From CAMYMQ01 sp963730305 (GTDB taxonomy: Bacteria > Pseudomonadota > Alphaproteobacteria > Bin65), in the NCBI GenBank assembly GCA_963730305.1, contig CAVSRB010000005.1, forward strand, positions 123,302 through 187,301: DNA of 64,000 bases. Reading direction: 5' to 3'. The notes under the pieces are model-generated. The model saw nothing but the letters and a program-made list of their open reading frames with translations, had not been told where the DNA came from and did no database searches. The position numbers and the translations under genes are program-made. Shown in pieces: positions 40,234 to 51,072 of this stretch. Position 1 is the stretch's first letter. Every line of letters begins with the position of its first letter.

Positions 40234-41922
40234 TCAAGCGTTGTCTTCGGTCTCGGCTTCCCAGTCGTGAAGCCGGATCAGGTGGACGTCGGTCTGCGGC
40301 CGCTTGCCGCGGGTGCCGCGGATCGCGCGGCGGATCGCAGCGCGGACCGCTTCCTGGAGCGCGTCGTCCTGGCGCAGCTTGTTGCGCGACAGGTTCCCCA
40401 GCGTGTGCTCGATCGCGGCGACCACGAGGTCGTAGAGAACGTCGTCCTCGTCATCGTCGTCGGCAAGCCCGTAGAGGGTGATCTCCGGGTCGGCGAGCAG
40501 CTCGCCCTGGGCGTCGACGACCAGGCTGGCGACCGCGGCGCCATCGTACATCATGCGCTTGCGCTCGCGCAGGCTGGCGCCGTCGAGCGACACGAGGTTG
40601 CCCCCGTCGACCGCGAGCCGGCCGCTCGGCACCGTGTCCACGATCTGGGGATTCCCCGGCGCCAGCCGGACCATCTCGCCGTTGGTGGCGACCACGGTCT
40701 GGGGCACCTGGCATTCCTGGGCGAGCTTGCGGTGAGCGTGCAGGTGGCGGAGCTCGCCGTGGACCGGCACCGCGATCTGCGGCCGGATCCACTGGTACAT
40801 GTCGATCAGCTCGTCCCGCGCGGGATGGCCGGAGACGTGGACGAAATGGTCCTGCTCGCTGACCACGTCGATGCCGAGCGCGCACAGGTCGTTGTGCAGG
40901 CGGCCGATCGCCTTCTCGTTGCCGGGGATGATGCGCGACGAGAAGATCACCACGTCGCCCTCCTCCAGCTCGATCTCCGGATGGCTGCGGGTCGCGATCC
41001 GCGACAGCGCGGCGCGCGGCTCGCCTTGGCTGCCGGTGCAGGCGATCAGCACCTTGTCGCGCGGCAGGTCGGCGGCCTCGCCGGGCGTCAGGAACGGCTT
41101 GATCTCGCGCAGGTAGCCGTTCTCGCGGGCGGCCTCGTTCATCCGCCACAGCGAGCGGCCGACCAGGGCGGCGCGGCGGCCGTTGGCCTCGGCGGCGTGG
41201 GCGATGGTCTCCAGCCGGGCGACATTGCTGGCGAAGCTGGCGATGGCGACGCGGTTGTCGTAGGTGCCGACCAGCTCGATCAGGCTCTCGCGCACCGCCG
41301 CCTCGGAGCCGGCGCGGCCCTCGCGGAAGACGTTGGTCGAATCGCCGATCATGGCGAGCACGCCCTGGTCGCCCAGCGCGCGCAGGGCGTCCTCGTCGAC
41401 CGGGTCGCCGATCAGCGGGTCGGGATCGAGCTTCCAGTCGCCGGTATGGAAGATGGCGCCGTGCGGGGTGCGGATGACCAGCGCGTTGGGCTCGGGGATC
41501 GAATGGGTCAGGGTGACCAGCTCGATCTCGAACGGGCCGACCTCGAACCGGCTGCCCGGCTCGACGATGGTGATCGGCGCGTCGGCCTCCAGCCCGACCT
41601 CGGCGAGCTTGCGGCGCAGCACCGAGGCGGTGAAGCCGGTCGCGTAGATCGGGCATTCCAGCCGCCGCCACAGGTAGGGCACCGCGCCCAGATGATCCTC
41701 GTGGGCGTGGGTCAGGACCAGCCCGTCGAGCTTGTCGCGGTGCTCGACGATGAAGGCCGGGTCCGGCGTGATCACGTCGATGCCGGGGATGACGTCCTCG
41801 CCGAAGGTGACGCCGAGATCGACCATCAGCCAGCGGTTCTGGAAACCGAACAGGTTGAGGTTCATGCCGATCTCGCCGGCGCCGCCGAGCGGCAGGAACA
41901 AGAGGTCGTTCTTGGAAGTCAT
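40234..41922 (-). CDS. rnj: Ribonuclease J
   Basis: 562-residue metallo-beta-lactamase/beta-CASP RNase with 5'-to-3' exo- and endonuclease activity in RNA turnover. FLPLGGAGEIGMNLNLF near the start, the zinc motif LTHAHEDHLGAVPYL (residues 70-84), HTGDWKLDPDPL, GDSTNVFREGRAGSE, and beta-CASP motifs IACTGSQGEPRAALSRIA and VSGHPARDELIDMYQWIRP with VPVHGELRHLHAH. ATG at 41922 overlaps the coaX stop (ATGA). A longer fused reading with coaX comes from an indel in coaX. Frame intact. Confidence 0.96.
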   Translation of the reverse strand: MTSKNDLLFLPLGGAGEIGMNLNLFGFQNRWLMVDLGVTFGEDVIPGIDVITPDPAFIVEHRDKLDGLVLTHAHEDHLGAVPYLWRRLECPIYATGFTASVLRRKLAEVGLEADAPITIVEPGSRFEVGPFEIELVTLTHSIPEPNALVIRTPHGAIFHTGDWKLDPDPLIGDPVDEDALRALGDQGVLAMIGDSTNVFREGRAGSEAAVRESLIELVGTYDNRVAIASFASNVARLETIAHAAEANGRRAALVGRSLWRMNEAARENGYLREIKPFLTPGEAADLPRDKVLIACTGSQGEPRAALSRIATRSHPEIELEEGDVVIFSSRIIPGNEKAIGRLHNDLCALGIDVVSEQDHFVHVSGHPARDELIDMYQWIRPQIAVPVHGELRHLHAHRKLAQECQVPQTVVATNGEMVRLAPGNPQIVDTVPSGRLAVDGGNLVSLDGASLRERKRMMYDGAAVASLVVDAQGELLADPEITLYGLADDDDEDDVLYDLVVAAIEHTLGNLSRNKLRQDDALQEAVRAAIRRAIRGTRGKRPQTDVHLIRLHDWEAETEDNA

Positions 41923-42693
41923 GCCGTCGTGTTGCGTCGGTGGATCTCGAGCAGGCCGCGCAGGGTGACGTCGCCGTCGAGCTCGTCGATGACGTCGGTC
42001 GCCTTGGCGAACAGCGGCGCGAGCCCGCCGGTGGCGATCACCTTCATGTCCCAGCCGGCCTCCTCGCGGATGCGCTTGACCAACCCCTCGATCAGGCCGA
42101 CATAGCCCCAGTAGACGCCCGACTGCATCGCCGGCACGGTCGACTTGCCGATCACCGTCGGCGGCCGCTTGACGTCGACCCGGGGCAGCTGCGCGGCGGC
42201 GTGGTGCAGGGCGTCGACCGAATGGGCCGCGGCCGGCGCGATCACGCCGCCGCAATAGTTGCCGTCGGCGTCGATCACGTCGAAGGTCGTCGCCGTGCCG
42301 AAGTCGATCACGATCAGCGGCCCGCCGTAGCGCGACATAGGCGCCGACCGCGTTGACCAGGCGGTCCGCGCCGGGGTCCGAGGGATGGTCGATCAGCACC
42401 TCGATGCCGAGCTCGACCGCCGGGTCGCCGATGACCAGCGGCTCGGTGCCGAAGAAGGTGCGGCACAGGCTGACCAGGCTGTGCGAGATCGCCGGCACGA
42501 CGTTGGAGACGATGGCGGCATTGATGTCACGCCGGTCGATGCCTTCGAGAGCGAAGAGCTGGCTCAGCCACACGGCGAACTCGTCGGCGGTGCGCTCGGC
42601 CTTGGTCGAGCTGCGCCACTTGCCGCGCCAGTCGGTGCCGTCGTAGACGCCGAAGACGATGTTGGTGTTGCCGGAATCGATCGCGAGCAGCAT
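41919..42693 (-). CDS. coaX: Type III pantothenate kinase (one apparent frameshift)
   Basis: First step of coenzyme A synthesis. LLAIDSGNTNIVFGVYDG with the phosphate-binding Asp, VSNVVPAISHSL, PSDPGADRLVNAVGAY, IDFGTATTFDVIDADGNY, GGVIAPAA and VIATGGLAPLFA are all present. An extra base near 42337, just after VNAVGAY, breaks the frame; corrected length is 257 residues. It starts three bases after the birA stop and is coupled to rnj. Confidence 0.94.
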
Positions 42694-42696
42694 GGC

Positions 42697-43458
42697 CTAC
42701 GCCCTCGCCATGGAGACTTCGCCGGAGCGCATCGCCGTGACGGCGCCGTCCGCCCGTTCGAGCAGCAGCGCGCCGTCGTCGTCGAGGCCGGCGAAGCGGC
42801 CTTCGGTCTCGGTGTCGCCCTGGACGAGGCGGATCGTGCCGCCGACGCCGTAGCCGCGCGCCAGCCAGGCGTCGCGCACCGGGCCGAAGCCGTCGCGCTG
42901 CCAGCGGGCCAGCCAGGCGTCGAGCGCCGCCATCAGCCGTTCGAGCACGGCGGCGACCGGGGGGACGTCGGCGCCCGCCGCGGCCAGGTCGGTGGCGGGC
43001 CAGCGGCTGTTCGCCGGGTGGCTCAGGCAGTTGACGCCGCAGCCGATCACCAGCCAGTCGAGCGCGCCGTCGGGCCCAAGCGCCGATTCGAGCAGGATGC
43101 CGGCGACCTTGTCGCCGCCGACCAGCACGTCGTTGGGCCACTTGCAGCGCACCTCGGCGCCGGCCGGCAACAGGGCTTCGGCCGTCTCGGCCAGCGCCAG
43201 CGCGGCGACGAAGCCGGCCTGGGTGGCGCGGTCGACCGGGATCGCGATGCGCAACAGGACGGTGGCATAGAGATTGCCGGCGGGCGACTCCCACGCCCGG
43301 CCGCGCCGGCCCCGCCCCGCGCTCTGCACCCGCGCCCAGACGATGGTGCCGTGCGGTGCGCCCTCGCCGGCCAGCCGCTTGGCTTCGTCGTTGGTGCTCG
43401 GGAGGCTCTCGTAGGCGCGCAGCGCGAATCCGGTCGGCAGCTGTGGCTGGGCGCTCAT
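42697..43458 (-). CDS. birA: Biotin--[acetyl-CoA-carboxylase] ligase
   Basis: 253-residue ligase attaching biotin to carboxylase carrier domains. The ATP/biotin site GRGRRGRAWESPAGNLYATV is near residues 49-68, followed by VRCKWPNDVLVGGDKVAGIL with the catalytic Lys. The small C-terminal SH3-like domain has ETEGRFAGLDDDGALLL. There is no N-terminal helix-turn-helix, so it is the non-regulatory form. It follows nuoN by 21 bases. Frame intact. Confidence 0.94.
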   Translation of the reverse strand: MSAQPQLPTGFALRAYESLPSTNDEAKRLAGEGAPHGTIVWARVQSAGRGRRGRAWESPAGNLYATVLLRIAIPVDRATQAGFVAALALAETAEALLPAGAEVRCKWPNDVLVGGDKVAGILLESALGPDGALDWLVIGCGVNCLSHPANSRWPATDLAAAGADVPPVAAVLERLMAALDAWLARWQRDGFGPVRDAWLARGYGVGGTIRLVQGDTETEGRFAGLDDDGALLLERADGAVTAMRSGEVSMARA

Positions 43459-43479
43459 CGCCGGCCGCTCATGCCGCCC

Positions 43480-44935
43480 TCATCCGCCCATCAGGCTGAG
43501 CACGGCCTGATCGGCGAGCCGGGTCAGCACGCTCGGGAACAGGAAGAACAACAGGATGAACAGGCCGGCGACCACCTGGACCACGGCCAGCTCGCGGCCG
43601 GTGTTGCGGTCGAAGCTCTCGGTCGCCTCGTCGAAATACATGATCTTGACGATGCGCAGGTAGTAGAAGGCGCCCACCACGCTGGTCAGCACGCCGATGA
43701 CCGCCAGCGTATAGAGCTCGGCCTCGATCGCCGCCAGGAAGACGTAGATCTTGGCGAAGAAGCCCGCGAGCGGCGGCATGCCCGCCATCGAGAACATGAA
43801 GATGCCCATCGCGAGCGCCATGCCGGGCCGGGTCCGCGACAGGCCGGACAGGTCCTCGATGTCCTCGACCATGCGGCCGTCGCGCTGCATGCACAGGATG
43901 ACGGCGAAGGCGCCCAGGGTCATGACGATGTAGATCGCCATGTAGACCAGGATGCCGCTCACGCCGTCCTTGGTGCCCGCGGCCAGGCCGATCAGCGCGT
44001 AGCCGACGTGGCCGATCGAGCTGTAGGCCATCAGCCGCTTGATGTTGGTCTGCTGGATCGCGGCGAAGGCGCCGAGCACCATCGACAGGATCGAGATCAG
44101 CACGATGATCTGCTGCCACTGGCCGATCAGCTCGCCGAACGGTCCGACCATGACGCGCACGAACAGCGCCATCGCGGCGAGCTTGGGCGCCGACGCGAAG
44201 AAGGCGGTGACCGGCGTCGGCGCGCCCTCGTAGACGTCCGGCGTCCACATGTGGAACGGCACCGCCGAGACCTTGAAGGCCAGCCCGACCATCAGGAAGA
44301 CCAGGCCGACGACGACTCCCACCGACGCCGCGCCGGTCTGGCCGAACACGGTGGCGAGCTGGGTGAAGCTGGTGGTGCCGGCGAAGCCGTAGATCATCGA
44401 GGCGCCGTAGAGCAGCATGCCCGAGGCCAGCGCGCCGAGGACGAAGTACTTGAGCCCCGCCTCGCTCGACTTGATCGAATCGCGCCGGAAGGCGGCGACG
44501 ACGTAGAGCGCCAGGCTCTGCAGCTCCAGGCCGACATAGAGCGAGATCAGGTCGTTGGCCGAGATCATGACCATCATGCCGAGCGTGGCGAACATGATCA
44601 GCACCGGGTACTCGAAGCGGGCGATCTGCTCCCGCTGGTTGTAGCCGATCGACAGGATGATCCCGACCGCGGCGGCGCACAGCACCAGCGTCTTGATGAA
44701 GACGGCGAAGACGCCGGCCGACGAACATGTTGGCGAACAGGAAGGTCCGCCCCTCCTCCGGGGTCACGCCGACGCCCACCACGGCGACGACGACCAGCGC
44801 GGCGACGCCGAGCCAGCTGACCAGCCGCGCGGCGCGCGCGCCGTCCTTGTGGAACACGCCGACCATCAGCAGCGCCATCGCGGCGAGCGCGAGCAGGATT
44901 TCAGGCCAGGCGGGCGACAGGGCTCCGAAGGTCAT
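43480..44935 (-). CDS. nuoN: NADH-quinone oxidoreductase subunit N (one apparent frameshift)
   Basis: Antiporter-like proton-pumping membrane subunit of complex I with about 14 helices. Conserved helix stretches include LVLCAAAVGIILSIGY, LGMMVMISANDLISLYVGLE (residues near 112-131), PFHMWTPDVYEGAPTPVTAF and YSSIGHVGYALIGLAAGT. An extra base near 44722 breaks the frame after ANMFVG; corrected length is 484 residues ending LSLMGG. Last nuo gene, 12 bases after nuoM. Confidence 0.95.
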
Positions 44936-44947
44936 CGCATCGTCCCC

Positions 44948-46531
44948 CTAGTGCGCCGCGAAACAGGCGGCTTTGCCCAGGCAGGCGCCGGCCTTGAAGC
45001 TATGGATCAGGCCCTGGACCGAGGCGTCGATGACGTCGAGGAAGGACGACGGATAGATGCCCATCCACAGCACCAGCGCGACCAGCGGCGCGAAGATCAG
45101 CGATCTCGCGCCGGCTGAGGTCCAGGATGTCCATCAGCTCGACCTTGGTCAGCCGGCCGAAGATGACCCGGCGGTAGAGGTAGAGCATGTAGGTGGCGCC
45201 CAGGATCACGCCGGTCGCCGCCAGCGCCGCGACCCAGGTATTGGCCTGGAAGGTGCCGACCAGGACCAGGAACTCGCCGACGAAGCCGCTGGTGCCCGGC
45301 AGGCCGACCGAGGCCAGCATGAACACCATGAAGACCGCGGCGTAGCGCGGCATCCGGTTGACCAGCCCGCCGTACTTGGCGATCTCGCGGGTGTGCATCC
45401 GGTCGTAGACCACGCCGACGCACAGGAACAGCGCGGCCGAGACGATGCCGTGCGACAGCATCTGGAAGATCGCGCCCTGGACCGCCTGCTCGCCCAGGAT
45501 CGACTTGTCGCCGGCGAGCTGATGGGTCGCCGCGAAGATGCCGATGGTGACGAAGCCCATGTGGGCGACCGAGGAATAGGCGATCAGCTTCTTCATGTCC
45601 TCCTGGGCCAGCGCGACCAGCGAGGTGTAGATGATCGCCACCACCGACAGCGCGTAGATCAGCGGCGTGAAGTAGATCGACGCGTCCGGGAACATCGGCA
45701 GCGAGAAGCGCAGGAAGCCGTAGCCGCCCATCTTCAGCAGCACGCCGGCCAGGATCACCGAGCCCGCGGTCGGCGCCTCGACGTGGGCGTCGGGCAGCCA
45801 GGTGTGGACCGGCCACATCGGCATCTTGACCGCGAAGGAGGCGAAGAAGGCCAGCCACAGCCAGTTCTGCAGCTCGGGGTCGAAGCCCTTGGTCTTGGCG
45901 AACTGGAGGATCTGGACGATGTCGGTGGTCGGCGTGCCGGCCTCGCGGGTCGCGTAGTAGAGCGCGAGCATCGCGATCAGCATCAGGACCGAGCCGAGCA
46001 GCGTGTAGAGGAAGAACTTGAACGCCGAATAGATCCGCCGCTGGCCGCCCCAGACGCCGATGATCAGGAACATCGGGATCAGCACGCCCTCGAAGAAGAT
46101 GTAGAAGAGGACCAGGTCGAGCGCGGAGAAGATGCCGACCATGAAGGTCTCGAGCACCAGGAAGGCGATCATGTACTCGCGGACCCGGTGGGTGACCTTC
46201 CAGCTCGCCAGCACGCAGATCGGCGTCAGCAGGGTCGACAGCAGCACGAACAGCATCGAGATGCCGTCGAGGCCCATGTGGTAGGTCAGCGTGTAGCCGC
46301 CGGGCAGCGTGAACCAGTCGACCTTTTCGGCGAACTGGAAGGCGGCGCTGGAATTGTCGAAGTTGATCCAGACCAGGAGCGACACCACGAAGGTCGCCAG
46401 CGAGGTCCACAGCGCCATGAAGCGCGCGTTGCGGGCGACCGCCTCCTGGTCGCCGCGGACCAGCGCAGGATGAAGACGGCGCCGACGAGCGGCAGGAAGG
46501 TGATGACGCTGAGCAGCGGCCAGTGGCTCAT
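44948..46531 (-). CDS. nuoM: NADH-quinone oxidoreductase subunit M (two apparent indels)
   Basis: Antiporter-like proton-pumping subunit. Starts SHWPLLSVITFLPLVGAVF, then GLDGISMLFVLLSTLLTPI, EGVLIPMFLIIGVWGG, KMPMWPVHTWLPDAHVEAPT, KLIAYSSVAHMGFVTIGIF and GTSGFVGEFLVLVGTF. A deletion near 46463 and an insertion near 45105 break the frame; net length is 527 residues, normal. The corrected C-terminus ends KAACFAAH at 44948. A 1036-residue reading joining NuoL and NuoM in this region is an indel artefact. Confidence 0.95.
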
Positions 46532-46534
46532 GCC

Positions 46535-48483
46535 CTACCTCACCACGCCGAACAGGTAGAGCGAGACGAACACCGCCACGCCGATCAGCATCGCGAAGGC
46601 GTAGTGGTAGAGATAGCCGGTCTGGAGCGCGGCGACGCGCCGGGCCGCGCTGCGGGTCACCGCGGCGACGCCGTCGGGGCCGAGCCCGTCGATCACCGCG
46701 CCGTCGCCGCCGCTCCACAGGCCGCGGCCGATCTTGAACGCCGGGCGGACGAACAGCAGGTCGTAGAGCTCGTCGAAATACCACTTGTTGAGCAGGAAGA
46801 GGTAGACGCCCCGCAGCCGCTTCGCCAGGGCGCGCGGCCAGTTCGGGTTGGTGATGTACATCAGGTAGGCGACCAGGATGCCGATCGCGCCCATCACCAG
46901 CGGCAGGTACGGCGACCCAGGCCGGCACGTGGTGGGCGTGCGCCATCACCTCGTTGCCGGCGCGCAGCATGATCGAGGCGCCCCAGAAGGTCTTCCAGTG
47001 CTCGCCGACGAACCAGCCGAACGCGATCATGCCGGCGAACACCGCGCCGAGCGCGAGCACGCCGAGCGGGATGGTCATCACCAGCGGCGATTCGTGGGCG
47101 TGGCTCATCACCTCCTCGGAGGCGCGCGCCTTGCCGTGGAAGGTCATGAAGATCAGCCGCCAGGAATAGAAGGCCGTCATCAGGGCGGCGACGATGCCCA
47201 TCCAGAAGGCGAACAGGCCGAGCCCGGTATGCGCGGCGAAGGCCGATTCGAGGATCATGTCCTTGGAGTAGTAGCCGGCGAAGATCGGGATGCCGGCGAG
47301 CGCCAGGCTGCCGATCCACATCATCGCGTAGGTGAACGGCATCTTTCGCCAGATGCCGCCCATCCGGCGCATGTCCTGCTCGTCGGACATGCCGTGGATC
47401 ACCGAGCCCGAACCCAGGAACAGCAGCGCCTTGAAGAAGGCGTGGGTCATCAGGTGGAAGATCGCCGCGGGATAGGCGCCGACGCCGGCGGCGAAGAACA
47501 TGTAGCCGAGCTGCGAGCAGGTCGAATACGCGATCACCCGCTTGATGTCGTTCTGGACCAGGCCGATCGAGGCGGCGAAGAAGGCGGTGACGCCGCCGAT
47601 CACGGTGACCAGGCCGAGCGCGACCGGCGCGTATTCGAACATCGGCGACAGGCGGCAGACCATGAACACGCCGGCGGTGACCATGGTCGCGGCGTGGATC
47701 AGCGCGGAGACCGGCGTCGGGCCCTCCATCGCGTCGGGCAGCCAGGTGTGCAGGAAGATCTGCGCCGACTTGCCCATCGCGCCGATGAACAGCAGCACGC
47801 AGGCCCAGTTGAGCGCGAGCTGGCCGTCGATGGTCCAGCCGCCGACCAGCGTGATCGTCTTGCCCGGCATGCCGGCGGCGGCCGGCAGGACGTTGGTGAA
47901 GTCGAGCGCGCCGAAGATGGCGAAGGTCAGGAACATGCCGAGCAGGAAGCCGAAATCGCCCACCCGGTTGACGACGAAGGCCTTGATCGCCGCAGCGTTG
48001 GCCGAGTCGCGGTCGAACCAGAAGCCGATCAGGAGGTAGGAGCAGAGCCCGACCCCTTCCCAGCCGAAGAACATCTGCACGAAGTTCTCCGCGGTCACCA
48101 GCATCAGCATGGCGAAGGTGAACAGGCTCAGATAGGCGAAGAAGCGCGGCCTTCCCCGGATCGTGCGACATGTAGCCGATCGAGTAGACGTGGACCACGG
48201 CGGAGACCAGGGTGACCACGAACACCATCACCGCCGACAGCGTGTCGAAGCGCAGCGCCCACTCGATCTTGAGCGCGCCGACCGAGATCCAGTCGAACAG
48301 CGCGAAGGGCGCCGGACCGGTCTTGGCGAAGGCGACGTCGTAGAGGATGAACCAGGACAGGACGGCCGAGATGATCAGCAGCCCGGTGGTCACGTATTGC
48401 GACGCCCGGTCGCCGATCAGGCGCCCGAACAGGCCGGCGACCAGCGCCCCGAGCAGGGGCAGGAAGACTACAGCGGTGTACAC
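46535..48483 (-). CDS. nuoL: NADH-quinone oxidoreductase subunit L (two apparent insertions)
   Basis: Largest antiporter-like subunit, with the long lateral helix along the membrane arm. MYTAVVFLPLLGALVAGLFG, VSAVVHVYSIGYMSHDPGK, GWEGVGLCSYLLIGFW, KSAQIFLHTWLPDAMEGPTP, IAYSTCSQLGYMFFAAGVG and SDEQDMRRMGGI are canonical. Extra bases near 48152 and 46911 break the frame; corrected length is 648 residues ending SLYLFGVVR. Starts six bases after nuoK. Confidence 0.95.
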
Positions 48484-48489
48484 GTTCCG

Positions 48490-48801
48490 CTAGCCTTTCA
48501 TCACGTTGATGTCCTCGACCTCGATCGATCCGCGGTTGCGGAAATAGATCACCAGGATGGCGAGGCCGATGGCCGCCTCGGCGGCGGCGACGGTGAGCAC
48601 GAACATGGCGAAGATCTGGCCGACCAGGTCCTTCAGCGCCCAGGAGAAGGCGACCAGGTTGATGTTGACGGCGAGCAGCATGAGCTCGACCGACATCAGG
48701 ATGATGATGACGTTCTTGCGGTTCAGGAAGATGCCGAAGATGCCGAGCGTGAACAGGATCGCGGCGACGGTGAGATAGTGGGCGAGACCGATCTGCCACA
48801 T
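48490..48801 (-). CDS. nuoK: NADH-quinone oxidoreductase subunit K
   Basis: 103-residue subunit with three membrane helices. The conserved glutamate is in MSVELMLLAVNINLV (residue about 38), and VAAAEAAIGLAILVIYFRNR carries the second conserved Glu of the proton pathway. Normal length and intact frame. One base separates it from nuoJ. Confidence 0.96.
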   Translation of the reverse strand: MWQIGLAHYLTVAAILFTLGIFGIFLNRKNVIIILMSVELMLLAVNINLVAFSWALKDLVGQIFAMFVLTVAAAEAAIGLAILVIYFRNRGSIEVEDINVMKG

Positions 48802-48802
48802 G

Positions 48803-49417
48803 TCAGGCGCCCTCCCCCGGCGTGACCTTCTTGAGCTCGACCGACTCCGCGCGGCGGCGGCCGACCTGGCGGGCGATCTTCTGCCGCTTGACGCCCTCGC
48901 GGCGGCGCAGGGTCAGCACGATCGCGCCGATCATGGCGACGAACAGGACCATGCCGGCGAGCTGGAACAGGTAGATGTATTTCGTATAGATGAGCTGGCC
49001 GAGCATCGCCGTGTTGGTGACGCCGGTCTTGGCCGCGATGCTCTCGGCGACCGGCCCGGCGACGTGGCCGATCGGCACCAGCCCGGTCGCCACCGCGATC
49101 AGCTCGACCAGCAGCACCAGGCCGATCAGGCCGCCGATCGGCAGGTAGTGCAGGAAGCCCTCGCGCAGCCGGACGAAGTTGATGTCCAGCATCATCACCA
49201 CGAACAGGAACAGGACGGCGACCGCGCCGACGTAGACGATGACCAGGATCATCGCCAGGAACTCGGCCCCCATCAGCACGAACAGGCCGGCCGCGTTGAA
49301 GAAGGCGAGGATCAGGAACAGGACGGAATGCACGGGGTTGCGCGACGCCACCACCATGATCCCGGAGACCACGGCGATGATCGCGAAGACATAGAAAGCG
49401 AGGGCCTGGACGATCAT
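48803..49417 (-). CDS. nuoJ: NADH-quinone oxidoreductase subunit J
   Basis: 204-residue five-helix membrane subunit. NPVHSVLFLILAFFNAAGLF, the conserved VYVGAVAVLFLFVVMML with the pi-bulge Tyr helix, and the last helix MVLFVAMIGAIVLTLRRREG are typical. The C-terminal tail is basic (KRQKIARQVGRRRAE). Frame intact. A 118-base gap with a hairpin separates it from nuoI, the longest spacing between any two nuo genes here. Confidence 0.95.
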   Translation of the reverse strand: MIVQALAFYVFAIIAVVSGIMVVASRNPVHSVLFLILAFFNAAGLFVLMGAEFLAMILVIVYVGAVAVLFLFVVMMLDINFVRLREGFLHYLPIGGLIGLVLLVELIAVATGLVPIGHVAGPVAESIAAKTGVTNTAMLGQLIYTKYIYLFQLAGMVLFVAMIGAIVLTLRRREGVKRQKIARQVGRRRAESVELKKVTPGEGA

Positions 49418-49516
49418 CGGGCCCCTCCTCTCAATGCCTGTTCAGTGCGCGTCGCGGTGCGGCGCATGGCTCTCCCGTATCTCCCCAACGAATGACCGGC
49501 CTCGGGCGGGCCGGTC
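49414..49516 (-). other. nuoI-nuoJ gap: hairpin and possible 17-residue leader frame
   Basis: In RNA of the nuo operon a perfect 8-bp stem GACCGGCC/GGCCGGTC (49494-49516, 7-base loop) is followed by GGGAGAG, an ATG at 49467 and a 17-codon frame (MRRTATRTEQALRGGAR) whose TGA overlaps the nuoJ ATG. There is no U-run, so the hairpin is not a classical terminator. It might tune nuoJ translation or mRNA stability. Whether the peptide is made is unknown. Confidence 0.3.
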
Positions 49517-49535
49517 GGTTGCAAGCGCGGACGGT

Positions 49536-50018
49536 TTACCGGTAGGGCGCGTCCGCTTCAAGGTTGGCGGCGATCTCGGCTTCCCAGCGGTCGCCGTTAT
49601 CGAGCAGCTTGGCCTTGTCGTACATGAGCTCCTCGCGGGTCTCCGCGGCGAACTCGAAATTCGGTCCCTCGACGATGGCATCGACCGGGCACGCCTCCTG
49701 GCAGTAGCCGCAATAGATGCACTTGGTCATGTCGATGTCGTAGCGGGTCGTCCGGCGACTGCCGTCGTCGCGCGGCTCGGCCTCGATGGTGATCGCCAGC
49801 GCCGGGCAGATCGCCTCGCACAGCTTGCAGGCGATGCAGCGCTCCTCGCCGTTCGGGTAGCGGCGCAGCGCGTGCTCGCCCCGGAAGCGCGGGCTGATCG
49901 GACCCTTCTCGTACGGATAGTTGACCGTGACCTTGGGCTTGAACATGTAGCGGAAGGTCAGCGCCATGCCGGACAGCAGTTCGGCCAGGAAGATGGTGCG
50001 TGCGCCGCGATCGAGCAT
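49536..50018 (-). CDS. nuoI: NADH-quinone oxidoreductase subunit I
   Basis: 160-residue peripheral-arm subunit carrying two 4Fe-4S clusters (N6a, N6b) that pass electrons toward NuoB. The two ligand sets are CIACKLCEAICPA (residues 61-73) and CIYCGYCQEACPV (100-112). An amphipathic N-terminal helix LLSGMALTFRYMF anchors it to NuoH. Length typical of alphaproteobacteria, frame intact, 15 bases after nuoH. Confidence 0.97.
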   Translation of the reverse strand: MLDRGARTIFLAELLSGMALTFRYMFKPKVTVNYPYEKGPISPRFRGEHALRRYPNGEERCIACKLCEAICPALAITIEAEPRDDGSRRTTRYDIDMTKCIYCGYCQEACPVDAIVEGPNFEFAAETREELMYDKAKLLDNGDRWEAEIAANLEADAPYR

Positions 50019-50033
50019 CGTCTCCTCCTCCCC

Positions 50034-51064
50034 TTATTTCGGCAGCCAGCCGCCGTAGAGCAACACGCCCGCGACGATGACGACGGCGGCCAGCGAGATC
50101 GGCAGGAACACCTTCCAGCCCAGCCGCATCAACTGGTCGTAGCGATAGCGCGGGAACGTCGCGCGCACCCACAGGAACACGAACAGGCAGCCCGCCACCT
50201 TGAGGCCGAACCAGATCGGCCCCGGGATCCATTGCAGCCACGACACCTCGAGCGGCGGCAGCCAGCCGCCCAGGAACAGGACGGTGGTGATCCCGCTCAT
50301 CAGGATCATGTTGAGATATTCGCCGAGGAAGAACAGCGCGAAGGTCAACGCCGAGTATTCGACGAAATAGCCGGCGACCAGCTCGGCCTCGGCCTCGGGC
50401 AGGTCGAACGGGTGCCGGTTGGTCTCGGCCAGCGCCGAGACGAAGAAGATCACGAACATCGGCAGCAGCGGCAGCCAGTACCAGTGCCAGAAGCCGCCCT
50501 GCTGGGCGAGCACGATCTCGCTCAGGTTGAGCGAGCCGGCGGCGAGCAGCACGGTGATCATGACGAAGCCGATCGAGACCTCGTAGGACACCATCTGCGC
50601 GGCCGAGCGCAGCGCGCCGAGGAAGGCGTAGCGCGAGTTCGACGCCCAGCCGGCCATGATGATGCCGTAGACGCCGAGCGACGAGATCGCGAACAGGTAG
50701 AGGATGCCGACGTTGATGTCGGCCAGCACCCACTGCCCTGGGAGCTGTGGCCGAACGGGATCACCGCCCAGGCGATCAGCGCCAGGACGAAGGTCAGCAT
50801 CGGCGCGATCACGAACACGACCCGGTTCGCGCCCGACGGGATGATGGTCTCCTTGACCAGCAGCTTGAGGCCGTCGGCGAAGGGCTGCAGCAGGCCGAAC
50901 GGCCCGACCACGTTGGGCCCCCGCCGGAGCTGCATGGCCGCGATCACCTTGCGCTCGAAATAGGTCAGCATCGCCATGCCGACCAGCAGCGGCACCGCGA
51001 TCACCAGGATCCAGCCGATCAGGATCAGCGTCGGCAGGACGTAGCCGGACCAGAAGATTTCCAT
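50034..51064 (-). CDS. nuoH: NADH-quinone oxidoreductase subunit H (one apparent deletion)
   Basis: Membrane subunit forming much of the quinone chamber. LTYFERKVIAAMQLRRGPNVVGP near residues 32-54 with the quinone-site residues, LLQPFADGLKLLVKE, GWASNSRYAFLGALRSAAQM, and ETNRHPFDLPEAEAELVAGY with the acidic loop. A base is missing near 50736 (between HSSQG and QWVLADINVG); corrected length is 343 residues. ATG at 51064 lies eight bases after the nuoG stop. Confidence 0.95.
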
Positions 51065-51072
51065 GCCCGCGC

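Noticed and set aside
45000..48110. Apparent 1036-residue NuoL-NuoM fusion
   Set aside because: Produced by indels near 46911 and 46463; the stretch between is out-of-frame Arg-rich sequence, and normal nuoL stop and nuoM start are present at 46535 and 46531.
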